Counted from the stretch's first letter, positions 1 through 8,362 are shown. The stretch: DNA of 55,150 nucleotides from Cerasibacillus terrae (GCF_008039555.1 NZ_VDUW01000015.1:1-55150); one strand, 5' to 3'. Notes: generated by a model not told the origin, from the letters alone. A program made the numbers and translations.

Positions 1-20
1 TTAAACTGTAAATGGGTCAT
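1..20 (-). CDS. IS256-family transposase, N-terminal fragment (runs off the window)
   Basis: The minus-strand ATG at 18-20 follows an AGGAGGAATTAATA leader with normal spacing. Only six full codons are visible (M-T-H-L-Q-F). This matches the MTxLQFN-type N-terminus that I recall for Bacillaceae IS256 transposases, DDE enzymes that move the element by copy-out-paste-in. The call rests mainly on the adjacent inverted repeat, because six residues identify nothing alone. Confidence 0.5.
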
Positions 21-127
21 TATTAATTCCTCCTACTATGTTTATCGTCGTTGAAAACATTGTACCATAGGAATTAATTTGGCCCTTTTTTGTTTATCCC
101 TTTTTACACAATTATATGGACTTAATC
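1..127 (-). mobile_element. IS256-family insertion sequence, terminal part (cut by window edge)
   Basis: Read on the minus strand, positions 127 to about 98 begin GATTAAGTCCATATAATTGT and continue GTAAAAAGGG. This closely resembles the remembered IS256 terminal inverted repeat, which starts GATAAAGTCC and contains ATAATTGTGTAAAA. An AT-rich leader follows, then a good Shine-Dalgarno (AGGAGG, about 27-32) and an ATG at 20, where an IS256 transposase would start. Only this end is inside the window. Base 128 resumes in the middle of a 20-bp repeat unit, so the element appears to have inserted into the array that follows. Confidence 0.72.
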
Positions 128-391
128 ATATAATGCTCTGAATCCCGATATCTGCGCCTGAATCCCGATATAATGCCGCGAATCCCGATATCTGTGCCTG
201 AATCCCGATATATTGCTCTGAATCCCGATATCTGCGCCTGAATCCCGATATAACGCTCCGAATCCCGATATCCGCGCCTGAATCCCGATATAATGCTCCG
301 AAACCCGATATCCACGCTTGAATCCCGATATAATGCTCTGAATCCCGATATCTGCGCCTGAATCCCGATATAATGCTCCGAAACCCGATAT
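128..391. repeat. Tandem array of a 20-bp unit built on AATCCCGATAT
   Basis: Thirteen units start exactly every 20 bases, from 141 to 381. Each opens with AATCCCGATA, or AAACCCGATA at 301 and 381. The other ten bases mostly alternate between a TCTGCGCCTG type and a TAATGCTCTG type, giving a 40-bp higher-order period. A partial unit at 128-140 abuts the insertion sequence. The period is not a multiple of three, yet all three phases lack stops on the minus strand, so a meaningless frame with ISGF and YRDS repeats spans it. The same unit recurs near 14966. Confidence 0.95.
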
Positions 392-452
392 ATGGAGAGA
401 ACCGCCATTCTTTTTGCTGTGTAGAAGAATATATTCAGGCTATTAAATTCCG

Positions 453-487
453 AAAAAAAGTCTTATCACAGATCTGTGATAAGACTT
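453..487 (-). terminator. Rho-independent terminator after the 497-1156 gene
   Basis: Positions 458-487 form a perfect 30-nt palindrome centred on AGATCT. On the minus strand it is followed by seven T residues (453-459). It lies ten bases beyond the stop codon of the minus-strand gene at 497. Confidence 0.9.
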
Positions 488-496
488 CGTTTTAGT

Positions 497-1156
497 TTAG
501 TGATGTGGATGAAACACATGTGTCCATTTATCAGAATCAATGAGTTCATCTACAGACATTTCTATATTTCCACCAAGATAAATAGTATTTCCCTTTTTGG
601 CAATAACCATGGCTTGCATTGCCGGGTTACTGTCATTTTTTTGGTATATATCGCCGACTTTTGGAATATGAACTTCAGGAGTAAAAGCTTCTAATTCTGC
701 TTCATCTAAATTTGATTTCTCTGAATCAGGGATTTGTTCATCAATTATTGTAGCATTTTTAGTGAGGCCTGGTTCCATTACCCAGTACTCGCTATGTTTA
801 ATGCCATTTGATTTATTACTGACAATGCCCTTTTCTTCAATAATGGAAACCATTTCTATGGCATGTAAATAATGTCGATCAAGGGAGTCTGGTGTTGGTT
901 TAATAACTAATATATAATCCCCGACTTTTGCTCGTACATCTTTGTTTAATGTATAGCGGGTATGATTACAAACAAAGCTATCCAGATGTTTTGGCTTATA
1001 TAAATCAATTTCTTTTGCTGTTGCGAGTTCTTGTTCTAAATCTTCCATCCGAATAAGATGAACAGATTGTTTGAAAAAAGGTTTGACAGAATAAACTTTG
1101 TGTAATTTGTTTTGATAGTATACAAACTGTCCTTTTCTAACATTGATAAGCTTCAT
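497..1156 (-). CDS. Uncharacterised 219-residue soluble protein, companion of opuD
   Basis: I do not recognise this protein. It starts at an ATG behind AAAGGAGGAG. It has no signal peptide or membrane segment. The N-terminal 60 residues and the stretch near 160-215 (KVGDIYQKND, then TIYLGGNIEMS) look like two small beta-barrel modules, each with a VGD-type turn, separated by an acidic linker near residues 140-160. It begins 23 bases after the opuD stop codon with no terminator between, so the two genes are probably one transcript. A link to osmolyte uptake is inferred from position only. Confidence 0.75.
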   Translation of the reverse strand: MKLINVRKGQFVYYQNKLHKVYSVKPFFKQSVHLIRMEDLEQELATAKEIDLYKPKHLDSFVCNHTRYTLNKDVRAKVGDYILVIKPTPDSLDRHYLHAIEMVSIIEEKGIVSNKSNGIKHSEYWVMEPGLTKNATIIDEQIPDSEKSNLDEAELEAFTPEVHIPKVGDIYQKNDSNPAMQAMVIAKKGNTIYLGGNIEMSVDELIDSDKWTHVFHPHH

Positions 1157-1179
1157 CGATTTACTCCTCCTTTATTTTA

Positions 1180-2700
1180 TTAAAATACTTTCTTTTTTCG
1201 TGTAGTTTTGATTTCCTCATTTTTTAATCCTTTATGCAATGATATCATGATCAATATTAAGATAAACGTAAATGGAAATGCTGATACGATAGAGGCAGTT
1301 TGTAAAGCAGCCAATCCACCTGACCAAAGTAAAACTGCAGCTGCTGCGGCTTGTACCAATCCCCAAATAATTTTTACACGTAATGGAGGATTTAACATTC
1401 CGTTTGTCGTTTGCATTCCGATGACAAATGTTGCAGAATCCGCTGATGTAATGAAAAATGAACCAATTAATACAATAGAAATGATTGTAGCGATTGTACT
1501 TAATGGTAGATGTTCTAATGTTGCAAATAAGGCAATTTCGGTGTTCTCACCAAAATTCATTGCTTCCCAGATACCACCTTCGCCGAACATCTCAATATGT
1601 ATTCCGGTTCCACCGAATATAGAAAACCAAAGTGCGCCGAATAATGTTGGAACAGCTAATACACCGAATACAAATTCTCGAATGGTTCTTCCTTTTGAAA
1701 CACGTGCAATAAAGGTACCAACAAAAGGTGACCATGCAATCCACCATGCCCAGTAAAAGATCGTCCACCCTTGAATCCAATCACCATTTTCGTTATTAAA
1801 TGGTGAGAGGCGAAAACTCATCCTTGGTAAATATTCAATATAATTACCTAAAGATGTTGTAAATAGGTTTAATAAAAACGTGGTTGGTCCCATAAACAAG
1901 AAGAAAACCATTAGTAAAATAGCTAAAATAATATTTATATTACTTAACCATTTAATACCTCTTCCAATCCCGGATATAACAGATATCATAAATAAAATAG
2001 TGACAGCTATAATGATAATAAGTTGTGTTAGAAATCCATTCGAAATATTTTCATTTAAGAAATGGAGACCACCATTGATTTGAATAGCTCCAAGACCTAA
2101 GGATGTGGCAACACCAAATACCGTTGCAAAAACAGCGATGGTATCAATGGTTCTACCGATTGGACCATTAATATGGTCTCCAAGTAATGGGTAAAAGATA
2201 GCACTAATAGTTCCCGGTGCATCTTTTCTGAATTTGAAAAAAGCCAAAGCTAAGGCAATTACTGCATAAATTCCCCATGGGTGCAGCCCCCAATGGAAAA
2301 AGGAGTATCGCAGTGCTGTTTCTGCTGCTTCTGGGCTATTTCCTTCACTAAAAGGTGGAATATTAAAATGCGAAATGGGTTCCGCAATACTCCAAAAAAC
2401 AAGACCAATCCCCATTCCAGCACTAAATAGCATGGAGAACCAACTAAATGTACTATATTCTGGTTCATCATCGTCTTTTCCTAATTTAACATTTCCATAT
2501 TTAGAAAATGCAAGGAAAATAGCAAATAATAGTAGCGCACTTGCAGTAATAAGGTAGAACCATCCAAATTTCACTTGAAGAAAGTTTTGGAGTGTTGATG
2601 ATACTTTTTCAAGATTTTCCGGAGCAAATGCTCCCCAAAGTATAAATAAAATTGAAAGTGTAATGGATATGTAAAAAACAGGACTAATTTTTTTCATCAT
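1180..2700 (-). CDS. opuD: BCCT-family glycine betaine transporter OpuD
   Basis: This 506-residue polytopic membrane protein has about 12 hydrophobic segments. Family markers are GMGIGL at residues 95-100, the glycine stretch tied to sodium coupling in betaine-specific BCCT carriers, and the tryptophan-rich segment WTIFYWAWWIAWSPF at about 312-326, which lines the quaternary-amine site. RVSKGRTIREF follows, as in B. subtilis OpuD. The protein should import glycine betaine with sodium as an osmoprotectant. The C-terminal tail is short and basic (RKKK). Translation starts behind GGAGGGTGAT; two adjacent ATG codons are possible. The 219-residue gene downstream is probably cotranscribed. Confidence 0.93.
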   Translation of the reverse strand: MMKKISPVFYISITLSILFILWGAFAPENLEKVSSTLQNFLQVKFGWFYLITASALLLFAIFLAFSKYGNVKLGKDDDEPEYSTFSWFSMLFSAGMGIGLVFWSIAEPISHFNIPPFSEGNSPEAAETALRYSFFHWGLHPWGIYAVIALALAFFKFRKDAPGTISAIFYPLLGDHINGPIGRTIDTIAVFATVFGVATSLGLGAIQINGGLHFLNENISNGFLTQLIIIIAVTILFMISVISGIGRGIKWLSNINIILAILLMVFFLFMGPTTFLLNLFTTSLGNYIEYLPRMSFRLSPFNNENGDWIQGWTIFYWAWWIAWSPFVGTFIARVSKGRTIREFVFGVLAVPTLFGALWFSIFGGTGIHIEMFGEGGIWEAMNFGENTEIALFATLEHLPLSTIATIISIVLIGSFFITSADSATFVIGMQTTNGMLNPPLRVKIIWGLVQAAAAAVLLWSGGLAALQTASIVSAFPFTFILILIMISLHKGLKNEEIKTTRKKKVF

Positions 2701-3027
2701 ATCACCCTCCAGTCAAATATAATATAGAAGTTATCTCACGTTATAATAACATAGTATATGTCCACGACTATTGTATTATAGACATGTCCCTTCGATTTTT
2801 CAAGAATATAAAAGGGGTATAACGATTATTTAAAAAGAGTTATAATTCATATAAATATTTTTAGATGCTATCATTAGCATGTACTTAAATTATCCGTAAA
2901 TACATTTTTATTAACAATGTGTTTTATTTAAGTAGGATAAATGAAAATGTACCTCCATTCTGATAGGAATCATATTCCAATCATGCTACTATAAGATTAG
3001 GAAATATTGAAAAAAAGGGGTATCTGT
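2701..3027. other. Intergenic region between divergent opuD and yunE
   Basis: About 327 AT-rich bases lie between divergent genes and must hold both promoters. No convincing -35/-10 pair, riboswitch, repeat or open frame with a ribosome binding site was found. The last bases hold AAGGGG (3015-3020), the Shine-Dalgarno that selects the yunE start at 3028. Confidence 0.6.
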
Positions 3028-3843
3028 TTGATTTATTTTATTAGCTTATGTATCGGAATTTTAACTGCATTTACGGGGAGTTTAGTTGGTTTAGGTGGTG
3101 GGATGATTTTAATCCCGATTTTGCTCGTGCTAAATAAATTTGTTCCAGCCTTTTCATGGGCAACACCACAAACCGTTGTTGGAATTTCTCTAGTTGTAAT
3201 TGTTTTTACAGCTCTTTCATCAACCATTTCTTATATAAAACAAGGCCAGGTTGATAAGAAATCAGGTTTTCAATTTTTGATTGGTAGTATTCCCGGTGGG
3301 ATTGTAGGTTCGTGGCTTAATCAATATGTACCATCTGAACATTTCACACTATATTTTGGAGCCTTAATGATTTTTATGTCGCTTTTGCTTTTTATTAAAC
3401 GTGAAGAAAAAGAAAAACCTGCTTTACAAAAAGGGTCATATCGCTCGATTACATTTAAAGGTCAAACATATGAGTATGCAGTAAATATATGGTTGGCAAT
3501 TATAATCGCATTTATCGTTGGAATGCTATCTGGTTTATTTGGCATTGGTGGTGGAGCAGTCATGGTTCCGGCAATGATTTTAATATTTGGTTTCCCACCA
3601 CAAGTTGCGACAGCGACATCAATGTTTATGATTTTCTTTGTTAGTTTATTTAGTGCAGGTACACATGCATTGTTAGGTCATTTAGAATGGCAATATGTAC
3701 TAATATTTATTCCAGCGGCATGGATAGGTGGAAAATTAGGAGCATTTACAAATCAAAAATTAACTGGTGAAACAGTCTCACGTATTTTAAGATTTATTTT
3801 AATTATCGTTGGTGTGAGATTAATAATAGAAGGAATGGGTTAA
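3028..3843 (+). CDS. yunE: TauE/SafE-family membrane permease (YunE)
   Basis: This 271-residue integral membrane protein has two similar halves, each opening with a glycine-rich helix: SLVGLGGGMILIP near residue 17 and GLFGIGGGAVMVP near 170. This internal duplication marks the TauE/SafE (DUF81) family, whose known members export sulfite, sulfoacetate or other organosulfur anions. The substrate here is unknown. I chose TTG at 3028 because AAGGGG lies seven bases upstream; an upstream TTG at 3007 lacks a binding site. The gene heads yunE-yunD, with yunC and yunB following, the B. subtilis yun cluster in reversed order. Confidence 0.88.
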   Translation: MIYFISLCIGILTAFTGSLVGLGGGMILIPILLVLNKFVPAFSWATPQTVVGISLVVIVFTALSSTISYIKQGQVDKKSGFQFLIGSIPGGIVGSWLNQYVPSEHFTLYFGALMIFMSLLLFIKREEKEKPALQKGSYRSITFKGQTYEYAVNIWLAIIIAFIVGMLSGLFGIGGGAVMVPAMILIFGFPPQVATATSMFMIFFVSLFSAGTHALLGHLEWQYVLIFIPAAWIGGKLGAFTNQKLTGETVSRILRFILIIVGVRLIIEGMG

Positions 3844-3855
3844 GGATGGTGAAAC

Positions 3856-5253
3856 ATGGTAGAACATATTCATTTTTATTATACGAATGATTTTCATAGT
3901 TATTTTTCACAGTGGTCACGTGTAGCTAGTTTTATGAAGGGAAAGAAAATAAAGCATCGGCTTAAGGAAGAATCATGTTGGTTAATCGATATAGGTGATC
4001 ATTTAGACCGAGTACATCCAATAACAGAAGCATCTATGGGAAAAGCGAATGTACAGGTGTTAAATGATGTTGGTTATGATATGGTAACATTTGGAAATAA
4101 TGAGGGAATCACTTTATCTCATGATGATTTTTATCATTTATATGATGATGCCGATTTTGAAGTTGTCTGTGCTAATTTGCAAAATAGAGCAGGTGACAAT
4201 CCAAATTGGTTAAATGATTATGTTCAAATCCAGTCGATTGGTGGAGTAAGAATTGGTGTTATCGGATTAACTGTGGCATTTAATGATTTTTATCATTTAT
4301 TACATTGGCATGTTTCTTCACCTTATGAAGTTTTAGAAAAACACCTTGAAATATTAAGTGAAAAGGTTGATGTCATTGTTTTATTATCCCATTTGGGTAT
4401 TAATTGGGATCGGAAAATTGCAAGTCGTTTTCCGAAAATAGATGTTATTATTGGTGGTCATACCCATCATTTATTTAAAGAAGGGGAATATGTTGGGAAC
4501 ACATTACTAACTGCTGCTGGGAAAAATTGCTTTTATGTTGGGGAAGTTCACTTCGAATGGGATCATAAACAACAGAAACTAGTGAAAAAGGAAGCAGTTG
4601 CAACAGATATTACAGAATACCCAAAAGATTTAATAACAGAACAGTCCTTATTTACATTACAAAAGCAATCTGAGGACATTTTAAATAAAGAAGTCGTATA
4701 TTTAGATGAATCTATACTTGTCAGATGGTTTAAGCATACGAAAATCATGCAACAATTAACAGATTCTGCTTTAAATTGGACAAAAGCAGAGGGTGCTATG
4801 TTAAATGCTGGTTTACTGTTAGATGATTTTCCAGCTGGAGCGGTAACATATGCAGATGTTCATCGAATTTGTCCACATCCAATCAACTTATGTGTTGTAT
4901 CCATTACTGGTAGGAATTTAATGAATGTCATACAAACAACATTAAAAAGGGAATTTACAGAGTTGAAATTAAAGGGATTTGGTTTTCGTGGGGAAATTTT
5001 AGGGAAAATGATTTTTTCGAATATTACATTTGAAAAAACAAGGAATACAGATGGTGGTTTTATCATCAGCGATGTATGGATTCATGGAAAGCCTTTAGAA
5101 CAAAATAAAACATACCAAATTGCAACAGCAGATTCATTTACATTTGGACGTTTAATCCCTGAAATCGCCCAATCCGAAACAAAGGTCTATTATTTACCTG
5201 AGTTTTTAAGAGATGTTTTGTCTAAAACACTAATGGACAATTATGGTATATGA
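3856..5253 (+). CDS. yunD: Metallophosphatase / 5'-nucleotidase-family protein (YunD)
   Basis: This 465-residue protein has a calcineurin-like N-terminal domain and a 5'-nucleotidase C-terminal domain. Dinuclear metal-site motifs appear in order: TNDFHS near residue 10, GDHLDR near 47, GNNE near 82, SHLG near 178 and GGHTHH near 200. The C-terminal part (from about 290) carries the substrate-binding fold. Secreted UshA-type relatives have a signal peptide; this protein has none, so it should act in the cytoplasm, as B. subtilis YunD does. It follows yunE by 12 bases behind AAGGATGGTG. The natural substrate is unknown. Confidence 0.9.
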   Translation: MVEHIHFYYTNDFHSYFSQWSRVASFMKGKKIKHRLKEESCWLIDIGDHLDRVHPITEASMGKANVQVLNDVGYDMVTFGNNEGITLSHDDFYHLYDDADFEVVCANLQNRAGDNPNWLNDYVQIQSIGGVRIGVIGLTVAFNDFYHLLHWHVSSPYEVLEKHLEILSEKVDVIVLLSHLGINWDRKIASRFPKIDVIIGGHTHHLFKEGEYVGNTLLTAAGKNCFYVGEVHFEWDHKQQKLVKKEAVATDITEYPKDLITEQSLFTLQKQSEDILNKEVVYLDESILVRWFKHTKIMQQLTDSALNWTKAEGAMLNAGLLLDDFPAGAVTYADVHRICPHPINLCVVSITGRNLMNVIQTTLKREFTELKLKGFGFRGEILGKMIFSNITFEKTRNTDGGFIISDVWIHGKPLEQNKTYQIATADSFTFGRLIPEIAQSETKVYYLPEFLRDVLSKTLMDNYGI

Positions 5254-5262
5254 ACTCTTTTC

Positions 5263-5300
5263 CCTCCTTTCACATATAGTGTGTATTATAGTGAAGGAGG
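5263..5300 (+). promoter_or_regulatory. Hairpin that can sequester the yunC ribosome binding site
   Basis: CCTCCTTTCAC at about 5264-5274 pairs with GTGAAGGAGG at 5291-5300, with one unpaired T. The right arm is the complete Shine-Dalgarno of yunC. No T-run follows, so this is not a normal terminator. It could close the yunC start codon to ribosomes until melted or bound. Confidence 0.6.
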
Positions 5301-5309
5301 ATGTTTCGT

Positions 5310-5612
5310 ATGATTATAGTGAACCCTCTAGAAGTAGAAGGTTTAATGTTTACGGCGGTTCGTGTGGAATTACCTAAAACCAACTTATTAATGATTGCTA
5401 ACGAAGTCGGTTATATTATGTGTGCAGCATTAGATGTAGATGTTTTAAATACGAAATTGAAAAACAGGAATGTCATTGCAGGCAGGGCTAGTGGTGTTCG
5501 GACAATTGATGATTTGCTACATGCCCCATTAGAAAAAATTACAGATGCCTCCAAAAAGTATGGATGGGAAGTTGGAATGATTGGAAAAGATGCATTACTT
5601 AAAATTTCATAG
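5310..5612 (+). CDS. yunC: DUF1805 protein YunC
   Basis: This small soluble protein of 100 residues matches B. subtilis YunC across its length, including the N-terminal IVNPLEVEGL and the central GYIMCAALDVDVLN, which forms the core of the DUF1805 fold. The biochemical role is unknown. I chose ATG at 5310 because GGAGG (5296-5300) is nine bases upstream; the in-frame ATG at 5301 touches the Shine-Dalgarno. The start lies just downstream of an inverted repeat that can hide the ribosome binding site. Confidence 0.88.
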   Translation: MIIVNPLEVEGLMFTAVRVELPKTNLLMIANEVGYIMCAALDVDVLNTKLKNRNVIAGRASGVRTIDDLLHAPLEKITDASKKYGWEVGMIGKDALLKIS

Positions 5613-5617
5613 TCAAA

Positions 5618-5646
5618 GTCTAAACTCTCTTAAACAAGCATAAACT
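5618..5646 (+). promoter_or_regulatory. Possible sigma-E-type promoter for yunB
   Basis: GTCTAAA at 5618-5624 and CATAAACT at 5639-5646 are 14 bases apart. They resemble sigma-E -35 and -10 elements, the latter with one or two deviations from CATACANT. yunB is a mother-cell sporulation gene in B. subtilis. The match is only fair. Confidence 0.35.
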
Positions 5647-5666
5647 TGTTCCAAGGGGGTTTTTTG

Positions 5667-6446
5667 ATGCGACGTCGATTTCGATTTAAAAAAATAAGAA
5701 CACCACCTCCCATTAGTCGGCTCATTCTTGTTTCATTTACACTTGTACTAATAAGTACTGTATTTAGTATTTGGTATATTAATGAAAAAATAAAACCAAC
5801 ATTAATGCAGATTGCAGAAAGAAAAACAGATGAATTTGCAACAAGGGCAATTAATTCTGCAGTTAAATTCGCTGAGAATTATACATTTGATCAAATTGCA
5901 CAAACAATAACAGATGATAACGGAAATGTTACGGTTGTTGGTTGGGATTCTTCTGTTGTCAATAAAATTAATCGAGCTGCAACAGATCGAGTGGAAGAGT
6001 TTTTTCGTAGCATGAATCGAGGGGAGCCACCAAATTATGAAGACCCCCTTAGCGAACCTGAAGTATATGGAGATACAGTGGATGAACTCGTTGAAAAGGA
6101 CCCGACTGTAGTGGAGATTCCAATTGGGCAGGCAACAGGTAATACGATTTTAGCTAATTTAGGACCAAAAATACCGGTTAATTTAGAATTAATTGGAAGT
6201 GTCCGTACAGATATCCAAGAAGAAAGAGAAGAGTTTGGTATCAATAATGTATTTATCACGCTTTATATTTTAGTAGAAGCAGATGTACAAATTATCGTGC
6301 CATTTACAACAGATGTGACAACTGTTAAAACGAAAATTATGATTGACAAACATTTAGTTATGGGGAAAGTTCCTGATTTTTATGGGACTGGACAACAAAA
6401 TCCATCTATTGCTATTCCAAAAAGAGACTTGCAGAATGATGAATAA
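5667..6446 (+). CDS. yunB: Sporulation protein YunB
   Basis: This 259-residue protein has a very basic N-terminus (MRRRFRFKK), one transmembrane segment near residues 20-40, then a soluble domain with EKIKPTLMQIAERK and a conserved VNLELIGSVRTDIQEE segment. It matches YunB, a sigma-E-controlled mother-cell protein involved in late spore formation; its molecular function is not known. I chose ATG at 5667 because CAAGGGGG lies seven bases upstream; a TTG at 5646 would place the Shine-Dalgarno inside the gene. It precedes a lysine riboswitch and is probably transcribed separately from the next gene. Confidence 0.9.
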   Translation: MRRRFRFKKIRTPPPISRLILVSFTLVLISTVFSIWYINEKIKPTLMQIAERKTDEFATRAINSAVKFAENYTFDQIAQTITDDNGNVTVVGWDSSVVNKINRAATDRVEEFFRSMNRGEPPNYEDPLSEPEVYGDTVDELVEKDPTVVEIPIGQATGNTILANLGPKIPVNLELIGSVRTDIQEEREEFGINNVFITLYILVEADVQIIVPFTTDVTTVKTKIMIDKHLVMGKVPDFYGTGQQNPSIAIPKRDLQNDE

Positions 6447-6489
6447 TATGTTTATACTAGATATAATAAAAATTTAATCACTTACCTTA

Positions 6490-6673
6490 GCGGATCGGTG
6501 AGGTAGAGGCGCAAATAAAAAGAGTAGTCTATCGGAGGATGACAACGATGATGATAAATGAAAGGATTATTTGCCGAAGCAATACAAGTGTCAGTCTTGT
6601 AGAAGCTGGGGTGTCTTTGAAGAAGAGGCACACTGTCATGCATCACATTATGTATGGAGGACTACTGATCGAG
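6490..6673 (+). promoter_or_regulatory. Lysine riboswitch (L box)
   Basis: The conserved lysine-aptamer blocks occur in order: GTGAGGTAGAGGCGC (from 6499), AGAGTAGTC, GGAGGATGA, TGAAAGG, TTTGCCGAAGC, GCTGGGGTGTC, CACTGTCATG and TGGAGGACTAC. The closing helix P1 pairs GATCGGTG (6493-6500) with CTACTGATC (6662-6670). A TATAAT at 6472-6477 could be its -10. Lysine binding should shut off the downstream NhaC-family transporter gene. Confidence 0.93.
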
Positions 6674-6680
6674 ATGGAGG

Positions 6681-6714
6681 ATAACGAATATTCAGGATAA
6701 TGAATAGTTATTTT
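6681..6714 (+). terminator. Likely terminator of the lysine riboswitch
   Basis: ATAAC and TATTCA at the left pair with TGAATA and GTTAT at the right (6681-6711), with a two-base bulge and a six-base loop. TTTTC and further T-rich sequence follow. It lies just after the aptamer. A second palindrome at 6759-6780 (AGCATACAAA, ATTTGTATGCT) lies near the start codon and might also take part. Confidence 0.55.
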
Positions 6715-6802
6715 CTATCATTGTCTTTTTGTTTTTATCCAACCTCCATACATAATAGCATACAAAATTTGTATGCTTATTATATAATGGGGGTTGTTTA
6801 TA

Positions 6803-8356
6803 TTGGAAGGGACTATTTTTTCCATCATACCAGCACTCGTCATGCTGGTCTTAGTTTTATTAACAAGAAAAATTCTTTTATCACTTGGAACAGGAATCAT
6901 AATTGGTGCACTTTTTATTCATAATTTCCATGTCCTTCCTGCAATTCAGGAAATTTTTCACGTATTTATTATTATTTTTTATGCAGATGGAAGTATTCAA
7001 ATAGGAAATATTTTGTTACTACTATTTTTAGTATTACTCGGTATTATGACTGCTTTTCTACAGGCTTCTGGAGGAAGTAGAGCTTTTGGTGAGTGGATGA
7101 TGAAGCGGGTGAAGACACGAACAGGTGCACAGTTGATGACCGTCGTGTTAGGTTTTATTATCTTTATCGATGATTACTTTAATAGTTTAGCAGTTGGTCA
7201 AATTGCAAGACCATTAACAGATCGGCATAAAGTTTCCCGCGCGAAGCTTGCCTATTTAATTGACTCCACCTCATCACCTGTTACTGTACTTTCACCAATC
7301 TCAAGTTGGGGAGCTTATATTATCGGTATCTTAGCTGGTTTGTTTGCAACAAATCAAGTGACAGATATCAAACCCTTGGAAGCTTTTATTAAAATGATAC
7401 CGTATAATTTATATGCAATTCTCGCATTAATACTGGTTTTTATTGTTATTTATATGAAGTTTTCGATTGGACCAATGTATAAACATGAACGAAAAGCATT
7501 AGAAAAAGATGAATTACTAAGTAGTCATCGAATGCCACCAGGAGATTTGTCAAAGACATTCACAGCGCATGCCGGTGGGAAATCGTATCAATTATTTATC
7601 CCAATTCTTGTCTTGCTTGTGATTACAATTATTAGTATGTATGCTACAGGATTACAAGCGAGTTCGAATAATGCATCTATTTTTGAAGTTTTTGCAAATA
7701 CAGATGTAAATTTATCTCTATTTCTTGGTGGAATTTCTTCTGTTTTCGTTGCTCTAGTCTTTTATGTAAGATTACCTCGTCCTAGAGCAAGTTTAAGTAA
7801 AATTGTAAAAGAAGGCACACAAACAATGATTCCTGCTATTGTCATTTTACTTCTTGCATGGATGATTGGTTCGATTATAGGTACATTAGAAACAGGGGAA
7901 TACTTAGCAAAACTAGTTATGCAAGCTAATATTAATCCTGCATTTTTACCATTTATCTTTTTCTTAATTGCAAGTATCATGTCTTTATCAACAGGAACCT
8001 CATGGGGAACGTTTGGAATTATGTTACCAATTGCTGTAGATGTACTTATCATTACAGATATTTCGTTACTTTTACCTACATTAGGTGCTGTTCTTGCAGG
8101 TGCAGTATTTGGCGACCATTGTACCCCAATATCAGATACAACGATATTATCTTCAACAGGTGCAGGTGTTCATCATATTGATCACGTCGTTACTCAATTA
8201 CCATATGCATTTATTGCTGCAACTGCGGCTGGAACAGGATATTTATTTATTGGTCTTACAGGATGGACATTAATTGGTCTTCTTGTTTCGGTTGTTACCT
8301 TATTTCTAATTGTTTTCACACATCAATTATTATTTAAAAAGGAAGCTATATCTTAA
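6803..8356 (+). CDS. lysW: NhaC-family transporter, predicted lysine permease (LysW type)
   Basis: This 517-residue polytopic membrane protein of the NhaC ion-transporter superfamily contains IDDYFNSLAVGQIARPLTD near residue 125, DSTSSPVTVLSPISSWGAY near 153, STGTSWGTFGIMLPIAVDV near 395 and GDHCTPISDTTILSSTGA near 437. Such proteins exchange sodium for protons or organic substrates. The lysine riboswitch directly upstream argues for lysine uptake, as proposed for LysW proteins in comparative genomics. The start is TTG at 6803, nine bases after GGGGG; an earlier TTG at 6794 overlaps that site. Ligand specificity is inferred from regulation, not seen in the protein. Confidence 0.85.
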   Translation: MEGTIFSIIPALVMLVLVLLTRKILLSLGTGIIIGALFIHNFHVLPAIQEIFHVFIIIFYADGSIQIGNILLLLFLVLLGIMTAFLQASGGSRAFGEWMMKRVKTRTGAQLMTVVLGFIIFIDDYFNSLAVGQIARPLTDRHKVSRAKLAYLIDSTSSPVTVLSPISSWGAYIIGILAGLFATNQVTDIKPLEAFIKMIPYNLYAILALILVFIVIYMKFSIGPMYKHERKALEKDELLSSHRMPPGDLSKTFTAHAGGKSYQLFIPILVLLVITIISMYATGLQASSNNASIFEVFANTDVNLSLFLGGISSVFVALVFYVRLPRPRASLSKIVKEGTQTMIPAIVILLLAWMIGSIIGTLETGEYLAKLVMQANINPAFLPFIFFLIASIMSLSTGTSWGTFGIMLPIAVDVLIITDISLLLPTLGAVLAGAVFGDHCTPISDTTILSSTGAGVHHIDHVVTQLPYAFIAATAAGTGYLFIGLTGWTLIGLLVSVVTLFLIVFTHQLLFKKEAIS

Positions 8357-8362
8357 AGATAA

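Noticed and set aside
128..391. CRISPR array
   Set aside because: The repeat core is about 11 bases with 9-base intervals that alternate between two types. CRISPR needs longer repeats and unique 26-40 base spacers, and no cas genes are present.
112..408. 98-residue minus-strand open frame with ISGF/YRDS repeats
   Set aside because: It is only the 20-bp repeat array translated. All three phases of a 60-base cycle lack stops, there is no ribosome binding site, and the frame begins and ends with the array.
1208..1756. 182-residue plus-strand frame opposite opuD
   Set aside because: It is a shadow of opuD on the other strand, with no ribosome binding site; opuD has clear family motifs.
6548..6700. 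Small zinc-ribbon-like protein (KCQSC and HCHASH in one frame) or a 50-residue frame behind GGAGGAT
   Set aside because: The whole stretch is the lysine riboswitch aptamer. The cysteine-histidine pattern comes from conserved aptamer sequence, and no frame has both a start with a good site and a protein-like sequence.
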